A stretch of 15,923 nt of DNA from the NCBI GenBank assembly GCA_029052375.1, contig JAIDJD010000059.1:1-15923 (forward strand). The letters run 5' to 3'. This document shows positions 1 to 5,540 of the stretch, in pieces. Every line of letters starts with the position of its first letter. Position 1 is the stretch's first letter. Origin of the DNA: Duncaniella sp. (lineage in GTDB: Bacteria; Bacteroidota; Bacteroidia; Bacteroidales; Muribaculaceae). The notes under the pieces are model-generated. The model saw nothing but the letters and a program-made list of their open reading frames with translations, was not told where the DNA came from and made no database searches. A program made the translations under genes and the position numbers.

Positions 1-290
1 CTGTATGATTTTGCGAGGTCGTGGATGGCTTCATCATTGAGAATCCAGATTTCATTGCCGCCGTAGCAGTCTTTGAAGTCGTACATGAGGTTGAGTAGAG
101 CGACATCGCGGTTGGGTGCGGTGAGATTGCTTTCCTCTATATACATCACTTGGACAAGCCAGTTGTCCGGGTTTATACGAAGGTAACAGTCGGCTACATC
201 CGGGTCGGTATCAATACGCTCCTGAACGGCAGAACGAATTGCCTGTTCAAGAGCGTAAATCTGTTCGTCTGATATGTTGGTAATTTTCAT
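1..290 (-). CDS. Hypothetical protein, C-terminus off the window edge
   Basis: This is an open frame of 96 codons with no stop before the window edge, so the gene is cut off at its 3' end. It begins MKITNISDEQIYALEQ and reads as a soluble, acidic protein without a signal peptide or membrane segment. I do not recognise the family. Its ATG shares the final A of the TAA stop of the preceding zeta-toxin frame (TAATG), so the two are very probably translationally coupled. That makes it the third gene of the toxin-antitoxin transcript. It could be an accessory or immunity-like component of the module, but the sequence offers no direct support for a function. Confidence 0.6.
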   Translation of the reverse strand, partial: MKITNISDEQIYALEQAIRSAVQERIDTDPDVADCYLRINPDNWLVQVMYIEESNLTAPNRDVALLNLMYDFKDCYGGNEIWILNDEAIHDLAKSY

Positions 291-894
291 TATTGATCAG
301 GTATGATATTTCGGGCCCAAGCCGGAAGTTCATCGACATACATCTTTTCAAGTCTGCCGTCAGTCAGTCTGAATTGAATCTGAGCGTCGCGGTCATTGAC
401 CGAGTTATCATAGACATAAAGACGCTCGACCATCGGTGCAATGATTGCACAATTCTCGATTGACTTCGTATATCGTGATATTATCTTCCGAATTGGCACG
501 TCATGTCCCCCTCCATAACCCTCTTTGCTATTCTGGAGGCGTTGATGGACGGATGACCTGTGGATATAAAGAATACGCGGATGAAAAAGCCGGCTTCCTT
601 GGCACGGACAAGGAAGTCAATCTTGTCTTCCGCCGAGAAGACTGTCTCGAACACGAAGCTGATTTTATCACGAAGACACCGCTCTCGCCATTCAGCACAA
701 TAATTGGCGGCTTCAAGCACAGCCTCCCGAGAGTTCCAATCACCGAACCTGTCATTGGCAATCTGGTCTGGATTGATGTATACGGTGCCATCAGCCCATT
801 CGTGATGAAGGAATTTTTGGGTAACAGAAGTCTTGCCGGACCCGTTAGGCCCGGCTATCACTATGAGTTCCGGCTTTCTTCCAGCTTCAACCAT
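290..894 (-). pseudogene. Zeta-toxin-like kinase, split by a one-base frameshift
   Basis: The frame from 894 encodes MVEAGRKPELIVIAGPNGSG and continues KTS, a P-loop with K21 in the Walker A motif. It is followed by a zeta-family NPDQIA segment and an FETVFS segment. Zeta toxins are P-loop kinases that phosphorylate UDP-amino-sugars (peptidoglycan precursors) or related small molecules. After E128-G129 the frame runs into an early stop at 481. The adjacent frame continues with the expected family sequence (GHDVP, then IRKIISRY and YVYDNSV) to the TAA at 290-292. The frames meet at a C5 run on the plus strand (507-511). One more base there would give EGGHDVP and an uninterrupted product of about 201 aa, normal for short zeta proteins. 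This is either a real inactivating deletion or a homopolymer sequencing error. The start overlaps the upstream antitoxin-like frame by 8 nt. Confidence 0.8.
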
Positions 895-1096
895 TAATCA
901 CGCTATTTATGCGGTCTGCCCATTTAGCTTTTTTTGCTTCGGCATTTTTACGCATTTCTGAGAAATATGCAGCGGTTGCTTGCTCCTGACGTTCCTTAGC
1001 GTCATGGGCAACCTCTTTCATAAGCTTCGCCAGCATCTCGTCACGCGGTTCTTGCCCCGAAGTGAAACGATATTAGATCATTTCTTGTTCTGACAT
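887..1096 (-). pseudogene. Antitoxin-like small gene with in-frame stop at codon 8
   Basis: From the ATG at 1096 the frame reads MSEQEMI, then TAA (1075-1073), then YRFTSGQEPRDEMLAKLMKE and on to a TGA at 889-887. It would total 69 aa including the stop position. The tail is helical and rich in Lys, Glu and Ala, like the small proteins encoded just ahead of zeta-type toxins in Bacteroidales. It overlaps the zeta start by 8 nt, the usual layout of such pairs. Either the gene is broken by a nonsense mutation, or translation restarts at the internal ATG at 1036 to give 49 aa, although no good ribosome site is visible there. The antitoxin role is inferred from position and composition, not from a recognised motif. 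Confidence 0.55.
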
Positions 1097-1116
1097 AATT
1101 CCGTACTGTTAGATTA

Positions 1117-1124
1117 CAAAGTTA
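1117..1124 (-). promoter_or_regulatory. Bacteroidetes -7 promoter box for the toxin-antitoxin module
   Basis: Read on the minus strand this is TAACTTTG, an exact match to the Bacteroidetes TAnnTTTG -7 element, 20 nt ahead of the antitoxin ATG. No clear TTG -33 element lies 19-21 bp upstream. Placement directly before the module, and after the stop of the AlbA_2 gene, supports a separate promoter here. Confidence 0.5.
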
Positions 1125-1221
1125 CAACAATTATTTCATATATCGGGGTTTACGTTCTTGTAGTCTTGATTATTGGATGACCGCAAATAAAAATTGCCAT
1201 CTCACCACAGTATTTTCATTT

Positions 1222-2688
1222 TTAGTCTGTTAACGACTTGCGGACCTCCCAACTGCCGGATTTGTCGCTCCCTTTTCGGATTATATAGCCATATTCTTTA
1301 AGATCTGCGATGATTCTTGCGATATGACCTCTCGAAAATCCCGTTGCCTTTATCAGTTCGGCATATGTAATGAGACTATCCATGCAAATTAGATGGAAAA
1401 TCTTTTTATGAGTATCTGATAATGTGAATTTTGGCTCTCGCTTTACAGTCTCATTTACAGTCTCATTTACAGTCTCATTTACAGTCATATCAATGTGAGC
1501 CTTATGCTCTATTACCTTGAAGGCTGTCCCCAAGGACAGATCAAACTCCGGTTGTCCGTTGCCATTATCCATGAGATCGTTCTCAACCCTTTGGACACCA
1601 CGGCTGAAACGGTTTACGAACCCGAGCACACGCAAAGCCTCGGCTATGATTGTATTGCGGTAGTCATTCACATTCGGAAAATTATCTGCGTTTGCCTTTC
1701 CGTAAAGCCCTCCATGATTCTGGATCTCAATACGGTCATCGTACTGATAAAACTGTATCGGACCATTAGAGTCGTATGTCCGGTGACAGATGGCATTCAT
1801 AAGCAGTTCTCTTGTAGCCCAATGCGGATAGTCCACTATGGTCTCCTCACGGAGTACTGACACTGGAACAGGACGTCTGTTTGTGATAGTAGTATCAACA
1901 AATGTGTCGAGCTGATAAAGCACTTTCATCAGATTACCGGAAAATTTGTATTCACGCTCAATGTCACCGCCTTTGCCTTTGCCCTTAAATTTTACATACT
2001 GGATATACGCTCCCGGAAGGAATCGTTCGACATTAGTGCCGAACATGATTATTCCTGCATTGGTTGGACAGTCAAAGCGTGTATCATAGAATCCGAGTGC
2101 CTGCAACTGGTGCCTGATGTCTCTTTTGTCGTTGCCAAGAGCTTCTGCCGGCATTGCTTTCGGAAGATAGCTTGACAGGAACAACTGGGTATCTATATCA
2201 TCTATTGTCGCCCTATGGCAAGGAAGCGCATCAAAAGTCAATGCCTGACTGTTGCGTTTCTCAATAAGAATCTTTTCATCCTGCTCGTTTGCGACGCCCT
2301 TGCGCGGCCCGATACGAACCCATATCTGACCCTTGTATCTTATCGGAGGGAACTGTGACGGCTGCACTTCGACAACAGCAACATCTCCGTCGGCAAGCTC
2401 GACCTTCTGGTCTATCATTGACGGCTGGGGCTGGATGTTGCCGTCTGTGCGAATTGCCGAGAGGTTCTTCAACAGTTCGTCAGTGATATTCAAGCCCATG
2501 ACTTTACCCGATTTGTCATCGGCTCCGATAATCAGATAACCGGGGCAACAGTGGTTAGGGAGGTCATTGGCAAAAGCGCATATAGCCTGACCGAACTTAT
2601 CCGTATTGTTCACTGAGATAGTTCTTTCGGCACGGTCGCTTTCTATGTCATTGAGTAAACTCTGTATTATGTTCTTATCGATTGCCAT
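1222..2688 (-). CDS. AlbA_2 (Schlafen-type) / GHKL / winged-helix protein
   Basis: A 488-aa protein of the kind often labelled 'ATP-binding protein' or 'RecG-like' transcriptional regulator (COG2865 type). Residues about 10-130 fit a Schlafen AlbA_2 domain (AICAFANDLP, GYLIIGADD, IWVRIGPRKG). A GHKL-like ATPase region follows at about 265-395 (RELLMNAICHRTYD, DDRIEIQNHGGL, then FVNRFSRGVQRV). Four TVN(E) repeats at about 401-416 form a linker to a C-terminal winged helix (ITYAELIKATGFSRGHIARI). Such proteins are thought to bind nucleic acid and some act in regulation or phage defence; the target here is unknown. I chose ATG 2688 over an upstream in-frame TTG at 2700 because MAIDKN is a better start and gives a compact 14-nt overlap with the XRE gene, implying one operon and coupled translation. 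Confidence 0.85.
   Translation of the reverse strand: MAIDKNIIQSLLNDIESDRAERTISVNNTDKFGQAICAFANDLPNHCCPGYLIIGADDKSGKVMGLNITDELLKNLSAIRTDGNIQPQPSMIDQKVELADGDVAVVEVQPSQFPPIRYKGQIWVRIGPRKGVANEQDEKILIEKRNSQALTFDALPCHRATIDDIDTQLFLSSYLPKAMPAEALGNDKRDIRHQLQALGFYDTRFDCPTNAGIIMFGTNVERFLPGAYIQYVKFKGKGKGGDIEREYKFSGNLMKVLYQLDTFVDTTITNRRPVPVSVLREETIVDYPHWATRELLMNAICHRTYDSNGPIQFYQYDDRIEIQNHGGLYGKANADNFPNVNDYRNTIIAEALRVLGFVNRFSRGVQRVENDLMDNGNGQPEFDLSLGTAFKVIEHKAHIDMTVNETVNETVNETVKREPKFTLSDTHKKIFHLICMDSLITYAELIKATGFSRGHIARIIADLKEYGYIIRKGSDKSGSWEVRKSLTD
1442..1489. repeat. 12-bp tandem repeat, four units, inside a coding region
   Basis: The unit tttacagtctca occurs three times exactly (1442-1453, 1454-1465, 1466-1477), then a fourth copy diverges at its end (1478-1489). 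On the coding (minus) strand each unit encodes Thr-Val-Asn-Glu in register, so gain or loss of a unit changes the linker by 4 residues without shifting the frame. The repeat sits between the GHKL-like region and the winged helix of the AlbA_2 protein. Confidence 0.95.
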
Positions 2689-2905
2689 CAGTAGTTTCAA
2701 GTGTAGTCTCTCGAATCATATCCTCCATCCTTGTATTCAGAATACGACAGATCCGAGAGAAAGTAAATATATCTGGTTGACTGGAGTTGGTACACCATTT
2801 TGAGACGGTAGTCTGGTCTACACCAAGCTGTGCGGCGAGCCATTTATTTGTCAACCGTTGCTCGGCGAGTACCACTTTCAGTCTATTGGTCGGATGATTC
2901 TCCAT
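2675..2905 (-). CDS. XRE-family helix-turn-helix regulator
   Basis: A 76-aa protein that is essentially a single Cro/C1-type HTH domain. Residues about 8-65 contain LAAQLGVDQTTVSKWCTN, the helix-turn-helix with recognition helix, followed by the usual helices ending in RICRILNTRMEDMI. It should bind DNA as a dimer and probably acts as a small repressor. It overlaps the AlbA_2 gene by 14 nt and is transcribed ahead of it, so the likely role is autoregulation of this two-gene operon. It lies too far from the restriction-modification genes, and on the opposite strand from the nucleases, to be assigned as their controller protein without evidence. Confidence 0.85.
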   Translation of the reverse strand: MENHPTNRLKVVLAEQRLTNKWLAAQLGVDQTTVSKWCTNSSQPDIFTFSRICRILNTRMEDMIRETTLETTDGNR

Positions 2906-2922
2906 GCTGAATAAATTTTTTA

Positions 2923-2930
2923 CAAAGTTA
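2923..2930 (-). promoter_or_regulatory. Bacteroidetes -7 promoter box for the XRE-AlbA_2 operon
   Basis: The minus strand reads TAACTTTG, matching TAnnTTTG, 17 nt before the XRE start codon. The same octamer precedes the toxin-antitoxin module. No convincing TTG lies at -33, so an activator or a weaker promoter is possible. Confidence 0.5.
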
Positions 2931-2986
2931 ATGAAAGTCTTTCAATAATAAGAAGAATTATCAAATTTTTCAGCTTGACCAATTTG

Positions 2987-3214
2987 CTCTTCCGGCAGGG
3001 GGCGTTTTTCGGTGCGAAGTTACTGCGTCCGGAAGCAACGTCAAGTGACGCTGCGCTTTCCGTCTGCGCCTGCGACCGTGAGCCTCCACAAATTTTATCG
3101 TGCCTCCAAAATTTGGGTATCCCGGTCTTGTCGCTGACTCCACACTTGCCTTATGTCCCCTTTTGGACGCAGTTGTAGGCTTGCACGAAAAACGGCCAGC
3201 CCTGCCGAAGAAGC
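2987..3214. repeat. Non-coding segment bounded by long imperfect inverted repeats
   Basis: The left arm (about 2987-3019) and the right arm (about 3181-3214) are imperfect reverse complements over roughly 30 bases. Shared blocks are ctTTC, GGCAGGG, GGC, GTTTTTCG and TGC, broken only by one- or two-base bulges. Between them lie further small stems: CGTCA/TGACG around 3039-3050, and AAATTTT/AAAATTT around 3090-3114. Short frames exist on both strands, but neither has a family signature or a plausible ribosome site. The segment sits exactly at the divergence between the minus-strand XRE operon and the plus-strand accessory genes. It could be a structured leader RNA, a small non-autonomous (MITE-like) element, or a recombination or transfer site. 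I have an unverified recollection of similar blocks in Bacteroidales mobile elements. Confidence 0.6.
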
Positions 3215-3226
3215 TCAAAGAGCTTC
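3210..3226 (+). other. Perfect 7-bp hairpin in the leader of the accessory operon
   Basis: GAAGCTC, AAA, GAGCTTC form a perfect 7-bp stem with a 3-base loop. It overlaps the outer edge of the right inverted-repeat arm, so it would compete with the long-range pairing of that arm. No T-run follows, so it does not look like an intrinsic terminator. Confidence 0.55.
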
Positions 3227-3266
3227 ACAAAAGGGAAAAGAATTAGAACTCAAAATATAAGGAACT

Positions 3267-3461
3267 ATGAGAGTAAAACGAATGACTATTGAAGAGGGCA
3301 AGCGAGTAGGCATCAGCCGCTTCCCTAACTTCCACAAGACAGGAAGTGTCCGAGGCATGAAGAGGCTCTATTATGGAGCGGACTGCCTTTTGGTACGTTG
3401 TGGCGACTATATCTATAATGTGTCACCCGAACCTCAAATCTACAATCTGGCAACAATCTAA
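3267..3461 (+). CDS. Small conserved-type hypothetical protein (64 aa)
   Basis: The protein starts MRVKRMTIEEGKRVGISRFP and contains VRGMKRLYYGADCLLVRCGDYIYNV. It is basic at the N-terminus with a likely beta-rich core and no signal peptide or membrane segment. An AAGGA ribosome site lies just before the ATG, one of the few good ones in this window. It is the first gene of a five-gene run of small proteins and is followed 12 nt later by the next gene. I do not recognise a characterised function. The size, style and context match accessory genes of Bacteroidales conjugative elements or plasmids. Confidence 0.7.
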   Translation: MRVKRMTIEEGKRVGISRFPNFHKTGSVRGMKRLYYGADCLLVRCGDYIYNVSPEPQIYNLATI

Positions 3462-3473
3462 TTTCCACCCGAT

Positions 3474-3791
3474 ATGAATACAGACATCGACTTTATGAAT
3501 ATCGCCGAGGGCGATAAGGCGTTTGTGACGGAGTTTGAGAACTTTGTCAACGGCAGAGTGAGCAGCACAGAGAAGACCGGTATGGCTATGACCGCCATGC
3601 ACCGCTATCTCCAACAGCAGGCTTTCAAGGTCATGCTCGGCTACATGAAGGCTCTTGCGCACAACTACCGCAAAGGCCGTTACGATAAGCGCAACGAGTG
3701 GGCATCACGTATCGCTGACGAGGCTTACAGACATCTTGTTGACTGTGACCTCATATATGATACTGATTATACAGAACTCAAAAACAGATAA
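3474..3791 (+). CDS. Hypothetical accessory protein (105 aa)
   Basis: The product (MNTDIDFMNIAEGDKAFVTE...) looks mostly alpha-helical, with a central segment rich in Met, Gln, Lys and Tyr (MHRYLQQQAFKVMLGYMKAL) and a charged region NYRKGRYDKRNEW. No catalytic motif, signal peptide or membrane helix is visible. It lies 12 nt after the previous gene and 4 nt before the next, so it is part of one transcript. Similar helical proteins occur in mobile-element accessory regions, but I cannot name the family. Function unknown. Confidence 0.7.
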   Translation: MNTDIDFMNIAEGDKAFVTEFENFVNGRVSSTEKTGMAMTAMHRYLQQQAFKVMLGYMKALAHNYRKGRYDKRNEWASRIADEAYRHLVDCDLIYDTDYTELKNR

Positions 3792-3795
3792 TGAC

Positions 3796-3963
3796 ATGGA
3801 CGATACCGATTTCCCCGAATACGGACGGCAGTGTGAACTCAAAGAGCCGTGGCGAGGCTATCACAGAGGAACAATAACAGGACGCAACGGCTACCGCTAC
3901 ATCATCGAATTGAGCAGCGAAGCGAGAATAGAACTTTATGATGACGAAATAGAATTTGATTGA
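3796..3963 (+). CDS. Small hypothetical protein (55 aa)
   Basis: The protein starts MDDTDFPEYGRQCELKEPWRGY and ends in an acidic ELYDDEIEFD. The pattern GTITGRNGYRYIIELS suggests a compact beta-barrel or SH3-like fold, but this is only an impression. I chose ATG 3796 because it gives a 4-nt gap after the upstream stop; an ATG at 3791 is in another frame, and longer in-frame starts would lie deep within the preceding gene. Its TGA is one base before the ATG of the DUF2958 gene, indicating coupled translation. Confidence 0.65.
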   Translation: MDDTDFPEYGRQCELKEPWRGYHRGTITGRNGYRYIIELSSEARIELYDDEIEFD

Positions 3964-3964
3964 T

Positions 3965-4327
3965 ATGTGCAGATTACAGACACCCAAATTGGAGGAAGCC
4001 TTAAACGGCTTCCCCCTATACTCCCAGGACGGCAAGGGAAAGGAAGCGATATGCCGTGCAATATTCGCAATAGGCTCTGCCCGATGGTTCATACTTGAGG
4101 GCGAAAGGGAGGGCGATGACATTATCATGTTCGGCATAGTAATAGGCTTGCTTGAAGATGAATACGGCTATGTGTCGTTGAAAGAACTCTCTGAGATTGA
4201 ACTCAACCTCACATCATATGGATTTGGCATACTCCAAGTTACGCAAGTGCCGGATTTCAAGCCAACCGCGTTGAAAGATATTAAGGATTATCGCCTGCAA
4301 GAACTCCTCACAAGGCTTGAAGATTAA
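3965..4327 (+). CDS. DUF2958-like protein
   Basis: A 120-aa protein showing the layout I associate with DUF2958: LEEALNGFPLYSQDGKGKEA, then ARWFILEGEREGDDIIMFGI, then EYGYVSLKELSEIEL. DUF2958 proteins have no established biochemical activity. They are common on plasmids and conjugative elements, often near antirestriction genes. I chose the ATG at 3965 over the in-frame TTG at 3956, because it leaves one base after the upstream stop and fits the family's start. Neighbours on both sides are small accessory genes, and a restriction-modification locus follows downstream. Confidence 0.75.
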   Translation: MCRLQTPKLEEALNGFPLYSQDGKGKEAICRAIFAIGSARWFILEGEREGDDIIMFGIVIGLLEDEYGYVSLKELSEIELNLTSYGFGILQVTQVPDFKPTALKDIKDYRLQELLTRLED

Positions 4328-4334
4328 GAAACCC

Positions 4335-4365
4335 GTCAGCCGTGGTACTCTCGACCACGGCTGAC
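4335..4365. other. Strong 12-bp hairpin between accessory genes
   Basis: GTCAGCCGTGGT (4335-4346) pairs perfectly with ACCACGGCTGAC (4354-4365) around a 7-base loop. It lies 8 nt after the DUF2958 stop and 17 nt before the next start. No T-run follows on the plus strand, so it may be a weak terminator, an mRNA processing or stability element, or a protein-binding palindrome. Confidence 0.7.
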
Positions 4366-4382
4366 ATAAACACCTAAAGACT

Positions 4383-4760
4383 ATGTATATCGACGATTTG
4401 ACAGACGCGGTGGTTGCTTGTGCCGAAGCCAAAGGCTGGCATGTGGAAGCGGGCATCATCTACAAGGAGCAGAAAAGTGAGTTTGAGTTTGGCAAATACA
4501 GTCCTGCCGGACGTGACTTTTCTTTTAGTGCGACCATGAAATGTGCCAACATCAACTCTCTTATCGAGGACATTGACAATTACTATGAGTGTTTCGATGT
4601 TGACTCCGAGACTTATGTCTGGCTCGACCAGTTCGGACACGGAAAACGGGGCGCGCCATACCGCATGAGAGCCGTGCTTGAAGACATGGAAGCCACAGAG
4701 AAGATGATTGAAGAACTTCTGGACGCTATAAAGGAAATGGAGGTTCCCGAAGAATACTGA
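4383..4760 (+). CDS. Hypothetical mobile-element accessory protein (125 aa)
   Basis: An acidic, soluble protein (MYIDDLTDAVVACAEAKGWH...). Its mid-section reads DFSFSATMKCANINSLIEDI, then NYYECFDVDSETYVWLDQFGHGKRGAP, and it ends in a helical, Glu-rich tail (EATEKMIEELLDAIKEMEV). I associate this pattern with a recurring uncharacterised family on Bacteroidales conjugative elements, but I cannot name a function. It follows a strong hairpin by 17 nt, so it may be read-through from the DUF2958 gene or processed separately. Confidence 0.7.
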   Translation: MYIDDLTDAVVACAEAKGWHVEAGIIYKEQKSEFEFGKYSPAGRDFSFSATMKCANINSLIEDIDNYYECFDVDSETYVWLDQFGHGKRGAPYRMRAVLEDMEATEKMIEELLDAIKEMEVPEEY

Positions 4761-4782
4761 TTGCCCTTTATGCCCACAAAGC

Positions 4783-4815
4783 GGCCTGCCATATCCATCA
4801 CGGACATGGCAGGTC
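4783..4815. other. Hairpin after the accessory gene cluster
   Basis: GGCCTGCCAT (4783-4792) pairs with ATGGCAGGTC (4806-4815), 10 pairs including one G-U, around a 13-base loop. It sits 22 nt after the last accessory stop and before the restriction operon promoter. The absence of a T-run argues against a classic terminator, but its position fits a transcript end. Confidence 0.55.
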
Positions 4816-4878
4816 TGAGTGTGCGTTCTTGCGTAAACAATCGGCCAATAGATGCTGTCTTGTTTTATTGCCATTGTG

Positions 4879-4910
4879 TTTGGCTGTACGGAATTTAATC
4901 CCTACCTTTG
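4879..4910 (+). promoter_or_regulatory. Bacteroidetes promoter for the restriction nuclease operon
   Basis: TTTG (4879-4882) is followed after exactly 20 bases by TACCTTTG (4903-4910). Both the -33 and -7 elements of the Bacteroidetes consensus and their spacing match well. The expected start of transcription is a few bases after 4910, giving a leader of about 30 nt before the ATG at 4949. Confidence 0.75.
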
Positions 4911-4918
4911 CAATTGAC

Positions 4919-4936
4919 CTAAACCCTAACCGCTAA
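4919..4936 (+). repeat. Three CTAA repeats at 7-bp spacing in the nuclease leader
   Basis: CTAA occurs at 4919-4922, 4926-4929 and 4933-4936, within CCTAAAC, CCTAACC and GCTAAGC. The array lies between the predicted transcription start and the nuclease start codon, where no Shine-Dalgarno sequence is visible. It may be a binding site that controls nuclease expression, or chance. Confidence 0.4.
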
Positions 4937-4948
4937 GCATTAGACTTA

Positions 4949-5536
4949 ATGATTACAGAATTCAAGACGCTTGTTTTGCCTGACGGCAATTTTGTTGCTC
5001 CGGTTGATATCTTTGAGACGGGCGACCTCAAGGCGTTGCAGGATATCTATACAAGTTGGAGAATTCTCTGCAATCAGACTGCTGCGCTGAATGCAAGAAG
5101 CATCAATCTGCCGGATGCTTTGTCGGAGTGTGGATTCTGCTACTTTTTCAACTGCTGGCGCACAGGTAAGCCGATTCCGGGAGCCGAACACGCGTCTTTT
5201 GACGCATACGAGCCGAATTCCGGGGAAAGGATTCAGATCAAAGGCTGCAGTGTGGAGGAAGACCTCACATCTTTCGGGCCAAAATCTGTGTGGGACAGGC
5301 TGTTCTTTGTCGATTTCTTCAAAGATGGCAAATGGGATTACACTTTTGACGTCTACCCTATCGACACCGCCACCATTCTTAATGTCAAAGTCAACAAGCA
5401 AGAGACTTTCCTCGACCATCAGAGACAACTGCGTAGGCCCCGGCTTTCGATTGTAAAATCGATTATCAGACCGTTTGGGCTCAAACCCCAATTCACCTGC
5501 GACCTCAGCAACGGCACCGCAACCAGAAACTATTGA
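4949..5536 (+). CDS. Bsp6I-like type II restriction endonuclease
   Basis: A 195-aa cytoplasmic protein resembling the Bsp6I restriction endonuclease family; Bsp6I itself cuts GCNGC. The core is SFDAYEPNSGERIQIKG, giving D85 and Q96-I97-K98, a PD-(D/E)XK-type active site with Gln in the Glu position. The family-like stretch DLTSFGPKSVWDRLFFVDFF then TFDVYPI follows. Length is normal for the family. The gene lies directly behind a strong promoter, is followed 4 nt later by a second nuclease gene, and faces a C5-cytosine methyltransferase that should protect its sites. The recognition sequence of this protein cannot be read from the sequence, so GCNGC is only a starting guess. I recognise the family from memory and have not run a search. 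Confidence 0.8.
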   Translation: MITEFKTLVLPDGNFVAPVDIFETGDLKALQDIYTSWRILCNQTAALNARSINLPDALSECGFCYFFNCWRTGKPIPGAEHASFDAYEPNSGERIQIKGCSVEEDLTSFGPKSVWDRLFFVDFFKDGKWDYTFDVYPIDTATILNVKVNKQETFLDHQRQLRRPRLSIVKSIIRPFGLKPQFTCDLSNGTATRNY

Positions 5537-5540
5537 GCTT

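Noticed and set aside
481..520. Programmed ribosomal frameshift in the zeta gene
   Set aside because: The junction is a plain homopolymer without a convincing slippery heptamer plus downstream structure, and zeta toxins are not known for programmed frameshifting. A deletion or sequencing error is simpler.
445..897. Plus-strand open frame of 150 codons across the zeta toxin
   Set aside because: The minus strand carries the Walker A motif and zeta-like blocks on both sides of a single frameshift; the plus frame has no recognisable features.
2686..2700. TTG start at 2700 for the AlbA_2 protein
   Set aside because: An in-frame ATG four codons later gives a better N-terminus (MAIDKN) and a shorter overlap with the XRE gene.
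2675..2905. XRE protein as controller (C) protein of the restriction system
   Set aside because: It is more than 2 kb from the nuclease genes, on the opposite strand, and overlaps a different partner gene.
2970..3218. Short open frames on both strands of the inverted-repeat segment (82 and 67 codons)
   Set aside because: Both fall on a region whose main signal is base pairing. They have odd compositions, no ribosome site and no family motif. Similar spurious proteins may be annotated elsewhere, but I would not call a gene.
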